A stretch of 64,000 bases of DNA from an uncultured Clostridia bacterium (GTDB lineage Bacteria > Bacillota > Clostridia > TANB77 > CAG-508). Below the pieces are notes generated by a model that was given only the letters and a program-made list of their open reading frames with translations, searched no databases and had not been told where the DNA came from. Where the stretch lies: positions 41,145 to 105,144 of the forward strand of contig CANRAY010000003.1 of the NCBI GenBank assembly GCA_947628735.1, given 5' to 3'. The translations under genes and the position numbers were made by a program. How positions within the stretch are numbered: position 1 is the first letter of the stretch; each line of letters opens with the position of its first letter. Of the stretch, positions 54,567-63,788 are shown piece after piece.

Positions 54567-55031
54567 ATGAACAAAAAAGGATTAATTATTATTTTAATCA
54601 TAATACTTGTATTTGCAATCATCTGGGTAGCATATGATATGTTTAAACCAGAAGCAGCAGATGCTAATGCACTATCAACGAATTTAACAGATGAAAATAC
54701 AGGTTTAGACAACTATATTAATGATTTGCTTTCTAATACTGTAGGAAATGAAATTGGAGACGCAATACAAAATGAAACAGCAAAAGATAACGAATCAAGA
54801 GAAGACGAAGAAAAAACAGAAGTACCATCTAATGGAAGTACAACAACAAGAGAAGAAAAAGCAATAGAACTTACTAAAAAAGAATGGGGTAGCGAAGATG
54901 GTGTGTACTTTGTAAATGAAAGTATTGACTCACAAGGAAGATATATTGTATCAGTACGTGATAAAGAAACAACTGGTGCATTAGGATATTATGTAGTAGA
55001 TGTAGATAAACAATTAGTAACAAAGAGATAA
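54567..55031 (+). CDS. single-TM hypothetical protein
   Basis: N-terminal TM; ORF in operon. Confidence 0.65.
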   Translation: MNKKGLIIILIIILVFAIIWVAYDMFKPEAADANALSTNLTDENTGLDNYINDLLSNTVGNEIGDAIQNETAKDNESREDEEKTEVPSNGSTTTREEKAIELTKKEWGSEDGVYFVNESIDSQGRYIVSVRDKETTGALGYYVVDVDKQLVTKR

Positions 55032-55070
55032 AGATAGGAGGATGTGTTAGGAAACTAACATAAGCAATTC

Positions 55071-55310
55071 ATGAAAGAAGAAAAAACAAAAACTTTTGAA
55101 GAAAATATGAAAAAACTTGAAGAAATAGCAACAGAATTAGAAAAAGGAAATTTAGACTTAGACACTTCGGTTGCAAAATTTGAAGAAGGAATGAAAATTT
55201 CAAAAGAATGTAGTAAAATGCTTGAAAAAGCAGAGAAAAAAATAACAATGCTAATACAAGATGACAACGGCAAATTAACAGAAGAAAATTTTGTACAAGA
55301 AGAGGAATAA
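55071..55310 (+). CDS. xseB: exodeoxyribonuclease VII small subunit
   Basis: TFEENMKKLEEIATELEKGNLDLDTSVAKFEEGMKISKECSKMLEKAEKKI. Confidence 0.94.
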   Translation: MKEEKTKTFEENMKKLEEIATELEKGNLDLDTSVAKFEEGMKISKECSKMLEKAEKKITMLIQDDNGKLTEENFVQEEE

Positions 55311-55315
55311 GGAAA

Positions 55316-55753
55316 ATGATGGGGATAATATTACAATACAAATATTTAGTCATACCATTTGCAGTATGGTTTTTTATACAATTGTTTAAATTAATATATG
55401 ATTTGATAACAACTAAAAAATTTAATTTCAAAAGAATACTTGGAGCAGGAGGAATGCCAAGTTCACATTCAGCAGTAGTAACATCACTTGCCACAATGAT
55501 AGGTATAAATTATGGAATAGATTCAGCAGTTTTTGGATTATCTGTAATTTTTGCTTGTGTTGTAATGTATGATGCAGCAGGAATAAGAAGAGCAGCAGGA
55601 AAACAAGCTAAGTTGTTAAATAAAATTATAGAAACACCAGGAATGACAGATGTAGAAGTATCAGAAAAGTTACAAGAAGTTTTAGGACATACACCAGTTC
55701 AAGTTTTTGTAGGAGCATTCATAGGAATTGTGGTAGGCTTTATTTTTGGATAA
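55316..55753 (+). CDS. DUF212 (YuiD-like) divergent PAP2 family membrane protein
   Basis: GAGGMPSSHSAVVTSLATMIG; VMYDAAGIRRAAGKQA. Confidence 0.9.
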   Translation: MMGIILQYKYLVIPFAVWFFIQLFKLIYDLITTKKFNFKRILGAGGMPSSHSAVVTSLATMIGINYGIDSAVFGLSVIFACVVMYDAAGIRRAAGKQAKLLNKIIETPGMTDVEVSEKLQEVLGHTPVQVFVGAFIGIVVGFIFG

Positions 55754-55781
55754 TAAATGAGAAAGCGAGGATTTATGTAGT

Positions 55782-57443
55782 ATGGAAGATATAGAAATCG
55801 CAAGAGCAACAAAATTAAAAAAAATATCAGAAATAGCAAAAGAAGTAGGAATTGAAGAAGAAGAATTAGAACCATATGGAAGGTATAAAGCAAAAATCTC
55901 ATTAGATACATTCAAAAGGCTAGAAAATAAAAAAGATGGAAAATTAGTATTAGTAACAGCAATTAATCCAACACCATTAGGAGAAGGAAAAACAACAATG
56001 GCAATTGGACTAGCAGATGGACTTAGAAAAATAGGAAAAAAATCAGTACTAGCACTAAGAGAACCATCACTAGGACCAGTATTTGGAATTAAAGGAGGAG
56101 CAACAGGAGGAGGACATTCACAAATTGCTCCAATGGAAGACATAAACTTACACTTTACAGGGGATATACACGCAATTACATCAGCTAACAATTTATTATC
56201 AGCAATGATAGATAATCACATATATTATGGAAATGCATTAGGATTTGACAGAGTTGTATGGAAAAGATGTGTTGATCTAAACGATAGACAATTAAGAAAA
56301 GTAGAAACAGGATTATCACAAGAAAAAAATATAGTACCAAGAACAGATGGATTTGACATATCAGTTGCATCTGAAATTATGGCAATATTCTGTCTTGCAA
56401 CAGATATAAATGATTTGAAAAGAAGAATAGGAAATATTATTGTAGGATATACAAAAGAAAATAAACCAATCACAGCAAAAGATTTAAAAGCAGAAGGAGC
56501 ACTAACAGTATTATTAAAAGATGCTTTAGCACCAAATTTAGTACAAAGTTTGGAATATACACCTGCAGTTGTACATGGAGGACCATTTGCTAATATAGCA
56601 CATGGGTGTAACAGCATTATTGCAACAAAACTAGCATTAAAATTAGGAGACTATGTAATTACAGAAGCAGGTTTTGGAGCAGATCTAGGAGCAGAAAAAT
56701 TCTTAGATATTAAATGCAGAAAAGCAAACTTAAAACCAGATGCAGTTGTATGTGTTGCTACAATTAAAGCATTAAAATATCATGGCGGAATGCCTAAAGA
56801 AGAAATAAAAAATGAAAGCATAGAAGCTTTAGAAAAAGGATTTAAAAACTTATTAAAGCACATTGACAATATAAAAAATGTATATGGATTGAATGTAATT
56901 GTAGCAATTAATAAATATACCCATGATACACCAAAAGAAATTGAATTCTTAAGAAAAAAATTAGAAGAACAAGGTGTAGAATTAAGCCTAGTAGAAAGCT
57001 GGGAAAAAGGTGGGGAAGGAGCAGTTGATTTAGCAGAAAAAATAGTAAAATTAACTGAAAAAAAAGAAAACTTTACATATTCATATCCACTAGATGTAGG
57101 AATAAAAGATAAAATAAAAGCAGTTGCAACAAAAATATATGGAGCAACAGATGTAGAATATTCAAAAGAAGCAGAAGAAGAAATCAAAAAAATAGAAGAA
57201 TTAGGATATAGAGATTTACCAGTATGTATTGCAAAAACACAATATTCATTATCTGATGATCAAAATAATTTAGAGTGCAATGAACCATTCAATATCCATG
57301 TAAAAGAAATTATTTTAAAAACAGGAGCTGAATTTGTTGTTGCCATTACTGGGAAAATTATGACAATGCCAGGACTTCCAAGAGTACCAGCAGCAGAAAA
57401 TATTAATTTAGATGATAAAGGAAATATTGTTGGTATCTTTTAA
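55782..57443 (+). CDS. fhs: formate--tetrahydrofolate ligase
   Basis: AINPTPLGEGKTTMAIGLADGL; REPSLGPVFGIKGGATGGGHSQIAPMEDINLHFTGD. Confidence 0.98.
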   Translation: MEDIEIARATKLKKISEIAKEVGIEEEELEPYGRYKAKISLDTFKRLENKKDGKLVLVTAINPTPLGEGKTTMAIGLADGLRKIGKKSVLALREPSLGPVFGIKGGATGGGHSQIAPMEDINLHFTGDIHAITSANNLLSAMIDNHIYYGNALGFDRVVWKRCVDLNDRQLRKVETGLSQEKNIVPRTDGFDISVASEIMAIFCLATDINDLKRRIGNIIVGYTKENKPITAKDLKAEGALTVLLKDALAPNLVQSLEYTPAVVHGGPFANIAHGCNSIIATKLALKLGDYVITEAGFGADLGAEKFLDIKCRKANLKPDAVVCVATIKALKYHGGMPKEEIKNESIEALEKGFKNLLKHIDNIKNVYGLNVIVAINKYTHDTPKEIEFLRKKLEEQGVELSLVESWEKGGEGAVDLAEKIVKLTEKKENFTYSYPLDVGIKDKIKAVATKIYGATDVEYSKEAEEEIKKIEELGYRDLPVCIAKTQYSLSDDQNNLECNEPFNIHVKEIILKTGAEFVVAITGKIMTMPGLPRVPAAENINLDDKGNIVGIF

Positions 57444-57545
57444 ATTGAATCGCATAAATCTAATGTATAAAATAAAAGTATAGAAAATTCCACTTTTGGA
57501 TAAAATAGTCTTGAAAAAACTATTTTAAAGAAAGTGGTGTTTTAT

Positions 57546-58253
57546 TTGAAAAAAAGTTTTATAAAAATAAAAAAAGGAATCCTATCAGTTTTTGTTATTA
57601 TATTAACTTTAATAATATGCATATCATATAATGTATTCTTCCGTAATACAGAAGTAGAAGCATTATCAAGATATGGATCAAGAGGAGAAGAAGTAAGAAC
57701 AATACAAACAAAATTAAAAAGATGGGGATACTATAATGGAAGTGTAGATGGAATTTATGGAAGCCAAACATTATCAGCAGTTAAATCATTTCAAAGAAAA
57801 AATGGATTAACTGTAGACGGAATTGCAGGTACAAAAACATTACAGGCAATGGGAATATACAATAGTTCATCTTCTAGTAATTCTTCAGGATCAAGTTCAA
57901 ATACAAGTAACTTGAATTTATTAAGTAGATTAGTATATGGGGAAGCAAGGGGAGAGCCATATTCAGGACAAGTTGCGGTAGCAGCAGTTGTACTAAATCG
58001 TGTAAAAAGCAGTTCATTTCCAAACACAGTTGCAGGAGTAATATATCAAAGTGGAGCTTTTGATGCCGTAAGTGATGGACAAATTAATTTATCACCAAAT
58101 TCTACTGCAAAAAAAGCAGCACAAGATGCATTAAATGGATGGGATCCATCAAATGGAGCAATATACTATTTTAATCCAAGCACAGCAACAAATAAATGGA
58201 TTTGGTCAAGACCAATGACAGTTACAATTGGAAAACATAGATTCTGTAAGTAA
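57546..58253 (+). CDS. SleB-like spore cortex/cell wall hydrolase with peptidoglycan-binding domain
   Basis: GSRGEEVRTIQTKLKRWGYYNGSVDGIYGSQTLSAVKSFQ; LLSRLVYGEARGEPYSGQVAVAAVVLNRVK; start uncertain (GTG 57534 or TTG 57546). Confidence 0.88.
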   Translation: MKKSFIKIKKGILSVFVIILTLIICISYNVFFRNTEVEALSRYGSRGEEVRTIQTKLKRWGYYNGSVDGIYGSQTLSAVKSFQRKNGLTVDGIAGTKTLQAMGIYNSSSSSNSSGSSSNTSNLNLLSRLVYGEARGEPYSGQVAVAAVVLNRVKSSSFPNTVAGVIYQSGAFDAVSDGQINLSPNSTAKKAAQDALNGWDPSNGAIYYFNPSTATNKWIWSRPMTVTIGKHRFCK

Positions 58254-58432
58254 AACTTTATATATGAAAAAATAAAAAAAATTTGAAAAAAATTAAAAAA
58301 ATTTGAATGAATTTATTGACATTTACAATGAAATAGATTAAAATGTTCGCAGATAATCTAAAAAGGTTAAAAAAAATTAAAATAATCTAAAAGGATTAAG
58401 GATGAAGGAGGTGAATGTTCTTATAGAAGGCA

Positions 58433-59086
58433 ATGGCTATTTATTCTAGAGGAAAACGAGCAAAAAAAACAAAATTAAGCAAAGGAAAAATCTTTACGAT
58501 AGTCTTAATTTTAATAATTTTAGCATGTTTAGGGTTCATAATTTATGTTCATATTGTAGAATCACAAATTGGAACAGGTTCAACAGATGCTAATGAAATT
58601 GAAGAAGTCAATATCATTCAAAATGTAGTTGAACAAAATGTGATAGAAGAAAAGAAAGATGAGATTGTTGATAAAGACATACCAAGTAGCTTAGATGGAT
58701 ATGATGTAGTGGGACAAATAGTGATGGATAAATATGATGCAACAAGAAATATACTAAGTATCTGCACTGAAGACTCATTAAACGTATCACCAACACAGTT
58801 GCTTATGAATCCAAGTATAAACGAGCCAGGAAACTTTTGTATTATTGGTCACAATTGGGACGATTTGTTTCAATACCTTTCAGAAATGGAAAGAGGCGAT
58901 ACTTTCTATTTGATTAGTAGAAAAGCTAAAACAAAAGTTAAATACAAAATCAAAGAAGTATACGTTTGTGAACCAGATGATCTATCTTGTTTGGAACAAA
59001 ACAATGATGGAAAAAGAGAAGTCACTCTTATTACATGCGTAATAGGTGGAGCTAAAAGAATTATAGCAAGAGCCTATGAAGCATAA
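58433..59086 (+). CDS. sortase family protein
   Basis: N-terminal TM; PGNFCIIGHNWDDLFQYLSEMERGDTFYL; VTLITCVIGGAKRIIARA (catalytic H...C...R). Confidence 0.85.
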   Translation: MAIYSRGKRAKKTKLSKGKIFTIVLILIILACLGFIIYVHIVESQIGTGSTDANEIEEVNIIQNVVEQNVIEEKKDEIVDKDIPSSLDGYDVVGQIVMDKYDATRNILSICTEDSLNVSPTQLLMNPSINEPGNFCIIGHNWDDLFQYLSEMERGDTFYLISRKAKTKVKYKIKEVYVCEPDDLSCLEQNNDGKREVTLITCVIGGAKRIIARAYEA

Positions 59087-59164
59087 AAAATTTAAGTGTG
59101 GTATATTCAAAAAAATATGTCACATATACCGCAGAAAAAAAAAGAAGAAAGAAGGAATTTTAAA

Positions 59165-59800
59165 ATGAAGAAAACAATATTAGGAATTATGCTTACTTTA
59201 GCTCTAGTATTAGCTTTAGTAGGAAATGTAAATGCAGCAGGAAGTGTAAGCGCAAGTGCAACATCAGTAAAAGCAGGAGAAACAGTAGAAGTTACTGTTA
59301 GTGCAACAGCAAGTGCTGGAATTCAATTTGATATGGAATATAAAACAGATTATTTTGAATATGTAGGAAGCAATGTTTATGGACAAAAATCAGACGAAAA
59401 TGATGCAGGTGGAGTAGTAACAATAATGGCATACAGTTCAGATCCAACTGTAGAAAAAGTAACTTTAACTTTCAAAGCTTTAAAAGATACAACAGTTGAC
59501 GGTGAAGCATTCACAGTAAGTGGATTTATTACAGACGATGATCAAACACTAACAAATGATTCAGTTGTAGTAGCTGTAACACCAGCAACACCAGATGATG
59601 ATGATCCAACAACAGATGATCCAACAACAGATGATCCAACAACAGACGATCCAACAACAGATGATCCAGAAGGACCAACAGGTTCAAATGGTGAACCAGT
59701 AGATAAAATACCACAAGCTGGAGCTCCAATTTATGCAGGAGTTGTTGCTGTAATGGTAGTTGCAGGAGCAATATTACTTGTTAGAAAAATTAGAAAATAA
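59165..59800 (+). CDS. cohesin-like domain surface protein with PTTDD linker repeats and C-terminal anchor
   Basis: signal peptide; SVSASATSVKAGETVEVTVSATASAGIQFDMEYKTDYFEYVG; (DDPTT)n; IPQAGAPIYAGVVAVMVVAGAILLVRKIRK. Confidence 0.75.
   Translation: MKKTILGIMLTLALVLALVGNVNAAGSVSASATSVKAGETVEVTVSATASAGIQFDMEYKTDYFEYVGSNVYGQKSDENDAGGVVTIMAYSSDPTVEKVTLTFKALKDTTVDGEAFTVSGFITDDDQTLTNDSVVVAVTPATPDDDDPTTDDPTTDDPTTDDPTTDDPEGPTGSNGEPVDKIPQAGAPIYAGVVAVMVVAGAILLVRKIRK
59596..59668 (+). repeat. 15-bp coding tandem repeat (gatgatccaacaaca, about 5 copies)
   Basis: direct reading; encodes DDPTT linker. Confidence 0.9.
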
Positions 59801-59965
59801 TTTCTAATTTTAAATAAATTAAAAACAAATTAAACATACAAAAAATAAATTTACAGAAACAATAAAAAATAATATTAATAAATAATTAATAACTTTAATA
59901 AGAGTTAAAAATAAAAGCAAAAGAATAAATAAAATAAAATTTATGCTTTCGGGAGGAATAAAAAA

Positions 59966-61921
59966 GTGAATAAAAAATTTAAATTTATATCAACATTAGC
60001 TTTAGCAGGAATTATGGCAACAAGTAGCTTAACAGGTATTGTATCAGCTGCTGATACAACAACAAAATGCTTAGGACCATATAGAACAAGTTTAGTACAA
60101 AAAGATGCTGTTCCATTTATCCTTGCTAATAAAGATGACAGAGCAACTGTAAAAGATTTAAAAGATAGCAATGAATTTACAACAGTAACAACAACACTTA
60201 CAGACGATGCTGTATTAAAAACAGGTGATAAAGTTACTGGTGATGGAAAAGAATATACTGTAGTTGTTTATGGAGACGTAAACCAAGATGGTATAGTAAA
60301 TGTTAAAGATGCTTCAATGTTATCTTCAGCAGTAGTAAAGAAAACAACAGAATCTTTAAGTGATGCACAAAAAGAAGCAGCTGATGTAAGAAACAATGGA
60401 AACTTAGATGTACAAGATGTTTCAAATATTAGTGCATTTGGTGTAGGAAAAACAAATACATACGTAGATCCAGTACCAGAACAAGAAGTTCCTGTCCATC
60501 AACATACATATACATATACTCAAGTTGAAGGAAATAAACATGAATGGATATGTTCAGAATGTGGCGAAACTGGAATAGAAGATTGTATATTTGGTGAATG
60601 GAAATCTTCGGATGATGGAACAAATGCTACAGGAACTTGTGTATGTGGTAGAACAGAAACAAGAACTTTGGAAGATTTATTAAATGACGAATCTGTAAGT
60701 GAGCTTACCGTAGATAAAGTAGATACTAAAGAGTCAGCAGATGGATTAACGGTACCAGCTGGAAAAACTTTAATAGTAAATGATACTCTAATAACAACTA
60801 AAAATAATGTAACAGTAGATGGTACATTAGTTTTGAAAAAAGTACAAAATAATCTTAAATTAAAAGGAACAGGAACTGTAATATATGCACCAGAAGCAAC
60901 TACGGCCGAAGAATTCAAAGAAAAATTTCCAGATGCGAAAAAATTATTAGAGGGAATTCAATCTGGAGATCAAGAAGCTGCAAAAAGCTTAAAATATGAA
61001 ATAAAAGTTCCAGAGCTAGATGAACAACAGACTATAAAGGAAACTAGTACTATATCTTTAGAAAAGGGATGGAACCTTACATTAGATTTAGGAAACAATA
61101 TTTTAGAAACGACATATACGGAAGGTACTTTTATAAACAATAAAGGAGACCTAACACTAAAAAATGGAGTAATCAAAACTCCAGATACTGCTACAAAAGG
61201 TTTTGTTCTTAACAGTGGTGCAAATACTACATCAACTCTTAATTTGGACAATGTTGAGATACTCGGAGGATATAGTGGAATTTCTACAAATGGAAATTTA
61301 GTAATAAATGGTGGAAAAATAGAATCACTAGGACACGACACTGGCGCAAGAGCGTTACAGATATACGGAGCAGATCTTATAAAAGCAAGAGAAACTGAAT
61401 TGACAGACGTAGAAATTGCAGCGAAGGTAACTGGAATTTATATCCATTCAGATCCTCATCATAATTTAGTTATGAATGGTGGAAGTATTAATATAGAAGG
61501 TAATGATGCAGAACAGGCTAAACCACATACGGCTATATACTCAGTTTCAACATATTCTACGATAACATTAAATGATACACAAATAACATCAGACCAAATT
61601 GGTTTATATTTACACAATGGTGCTAATTCGTCTCCTAATGAAGAGGGAGGAAATGTGGCAAACCTAACAAATGTTACAATTAATTCTAAACAAATATGTG
61701 TATGGACTGTTGCTGTAGGTGACAAAATGAATATTTCTGGCGGTTCTTACACAAGTACTGAATCCAATGCAATTTCAATATATAACAATGAAATGAATTA
61801 CTTGGAAAACTGTACATTACAAGGAGAAGGTAAAGCTATACACATATTAGGTAGTTTGTTAAAAGATAAACACTTGAGTGATTTCGTTACAAGAACAAAT
61901 GTAAAAGAAGTCGATATGTAA
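59966..61921 (+). CDS. secreted dockerin-domain protein with parallel beta-helix-like C-terminal region
   Basis: signal peptide; dockerin type I-like YGDVNQDGIVNVKDASMLSSAVVKK...VRNNGNLDVQDVSNISAFGVGK. Confidence 0.8.
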   Translation: MNKKFKFISTLALAGIMATSSLTGIVSAADTTTKCLGPYRTSLVQKDAVPFILANKDDRATVKDLKDSNEFTTVTTTLTDDAVLKTGDKVTGDGKEYTVVVYGDVNQDGIVNVKDASMLSSAVVKKTTESLSDAQKEAADVRNNGNLDVQDVSNISAFGVGKTNTYVDPVPEQEVPVHQHTYTYTQVEGNKHEWICSECGETGIEDCIFGEWKSSDDGTNATGTCVCGRTETRTLEDLLNDESVSELTVDKVDTKESADGLTVPAGKTLIVNDTLITTKNNVTVDGTLVLKKVQNNLKLKGTGTVIYAPEATTAEEFKEKFPDAKKLLEGIQSGDQEAAKSLKYEIKVPELDEQQTIKETSTISLEKGWNLTLDLGNNILETTYTEGTFINNKGDLTLKNGVIKTPDTATKGFVLNSGANTTSTLNLDNVEILGGYSGISTNGNLVINGGKIESLGHDTGARALQIYGADLIKARETELTDVEIAAKVTGIYIHSDPHHNLVMNGGSINIEGNDAEQAKPHTAIYSVSTYSTITLNDTQITSDQIGLYLHNGANSSPNEEGGNVANLTNVTINSKQICVWTVAVGDKMNISGGSYTSTESNAISIYNNEMNYLENCTLQGEGKAIHILGSLLKDKHLSDFVTRTNVKEVDM

Positions 61922-61975
61922 TACTTTAATGTTGCTAGAAACGTAAAAAAATAATTTGTTTTATATAATATGATA

Positions 61976-62018
61976 AACGAGGACGTTGTACTGTGTAAGT
62001 ACTTAATGTCCTCGTTTT
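61976..62018 (+). terminator. Rho-independent terminator
   Basis: AACGAGGAC...GTCCTCGTTTT. Confidence 0.75.
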
Positions 62019-62314
62019 ACTTCCAATTTTAGATAACTTTTTATATCTCTATAATTAATAAGTATATCAAAATATGCTAAGTGTCCATTTTGATTTCCAT
62101 CAACACTATTGTTTAAGTTTTCAAATGTTAAGTTATTTCATTCTTCTACATTTGCTACTATTGTTAATGTTGAATTTTTATCTTCCTGTTCTATTTCAAA
62201 AAATAAAATGCTAATTTTAATTGATATTTCAATAAAAACTAGCATTGAGATAAAAAATAATAGTTAAAAATAATTATAAAATTAAAGGAAAATAAATAGA
62301 TTAAAAAGGGGCTA

Positions 62315-63161
62315 CTACTTGTTACATATTTCTTGAAAAATAAATTTTATAGATTCTATCGTATCTTTAAATTGTACATTTTTAGCATAGCTGTGTTTAG
62401 TTTTATATTGCTCCCATAATTCATTTAAATATTGATCATTTTCAAGCTTTTCAATTATTGTTTTACTATTTTTTAATTCTTCCTGTGAATGTCTATGTTC
62501 AAAAGTAGTATATATAGCCTGTTTTAATATTTCTTTATTTATGTCTTTCCATCTGATATTTACAAAATAATATATATCATAATAGTCTTTCATTCTACTA
62601 TTAATCACTTTTCGTCTTAAAACTGTTTCAAGTTTTTCAGCTATGATAGTTTCATAATTATATGCATAAATATTTATATAATCTTCTTCTAAAATAGTTT
62701 TATATTTATATTCTATAGCTTTTGGTGTTATTATATCTCCTGTTGAAACATCTATAGAGAATCTAACTTTAATATTACTTAGGGTAGCAATAAGTTTAAA
62801 TTTATATCCTCCGTATTCGTTATCTTCTTTTATTGGATTTAAATTTAAAATTTCAAATGAAACTCCATCATCTATTTGAATAGCTATAATTTCTTTAATA
62901 ATATTTCTTATTTGAGATAATTCAAAGTTTATACCGGTAATATTAGTATCAATATCCATTGTAGTTCTCATATCCAATCCCATAATTGAAGATAGTAATA
63001 AACCGACCTTTAATTATAAATTTATCATTATATTTTGATTTAGAAAGTCTTTCCAAAAATCTTTCAAACATATAATTTTGTATAACTTGTTGAACTGATA
63101 AATTATTTTTATTAGCAAAAATTTTAGATTTATCTTTTAGAGATTGTATGTTTTTTATCAT
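62315..63161 (-). CDS. AbiEii-type nucleotidyltransferase toxin (281 aa if +1 shift occurs at in-frame CGG 63005-63003)
   Basis: ORFs 62949-63161(-) and 62315-62983(-) join at CGG; restored IIKGGLLLSSIMGLDMRTTMDIDTNITG matches the AbiEii KGG...R-T-DID signature. Confidence 0.85.
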
Positions 63162-63748
63162 ATCATGACCTCCAGTATAGCTCTAATTTTCTTTTCACAT
63201 TTTAGTTTGATCGCATATTCGATAATTTTATTTCCATCTATTTTATTATTTTGAAAACTATTTCTTATAATTTTATTTAGTTGCTCTTTATCAAGACTAC
63301 CTTCATTTTTTACAATATCACAAATGGTCCTTTCAAGATTATAACAAATCACATCATTACCATATGGAGATTTTATTTTTATAGCACCAAGATAAAGATA
63401 ATCTTTGTTTATATAATGAAGTTTTATTCCTTCTTCAAATGATCTAACATTATATTCTCTAGGAACTGTAATTTCTATTTGATTAGGTGTTACTTCGGTT
63501 TCATTCATAAGAAATAGAGCTGTATTATAAGAATAAACTATTTTTCTATATCTTTGTTGAATAATATAATAATCATCATCAAAACTATCTGTTTTACCAT
63601 AAATCCCTGCAGATATTCTTTTAATATAATTATCTTTCACAAGTTTATTTATATAATAATATCCAATATTATTACTTTTAAAATCTCTAGCTGTTATAAT
63701 ACTTTTTGATTTTTTTATAAAATTTATAATTTTACTATATTTTTCCAT
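63158..63748 (-). CDS. AbiEi-type antitoxin / transcriptional regulator
   Basis: N-terminal wHTH-like ITARDFKSNNIGYYYINKLVKDNYIKRISAGIYGKTD; ATGA overlap with the AbiEii-like gene. Confidence 0.8.
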   Translation of the reverse strand: MEKYSKIINFIKKSKSIITARDFKSNNIGYYYINKLVKDNYIKRISAGIYGKTDSFDDDYYIIQQRYRKIVYSYNTALFLMNETEVTPNQIEITVPREYNVRSFEEGIKLHYINKDYLYLGAIKIKSPYGNDVICYNLERTICDIVKNEGSLDKEQLNKIIRNSFQNNKIDGNKIIEYAIKLKCEKKIRAILEVMI

Positions 63749-63761
63749 AATTAACTCCTAC

Positions 63762-63788
63762 ACTGATATTATAACAAAATATCAGTGC
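63762..63788. promoter_or_regulatory. perfect inverted repeat upstream of the AbiE-like operon (putative operator)
   Basis: CACTGATATT-N7-AATATCAGTG about 15 nt upstream of the antitoxin start. Confidence 0.6.

Noticed and set aside
59590-59680. CRISPR-like short repeats
   Set aside because: 15-bp contiguous tandem repeat without spacers, in frame within a CDS linker.
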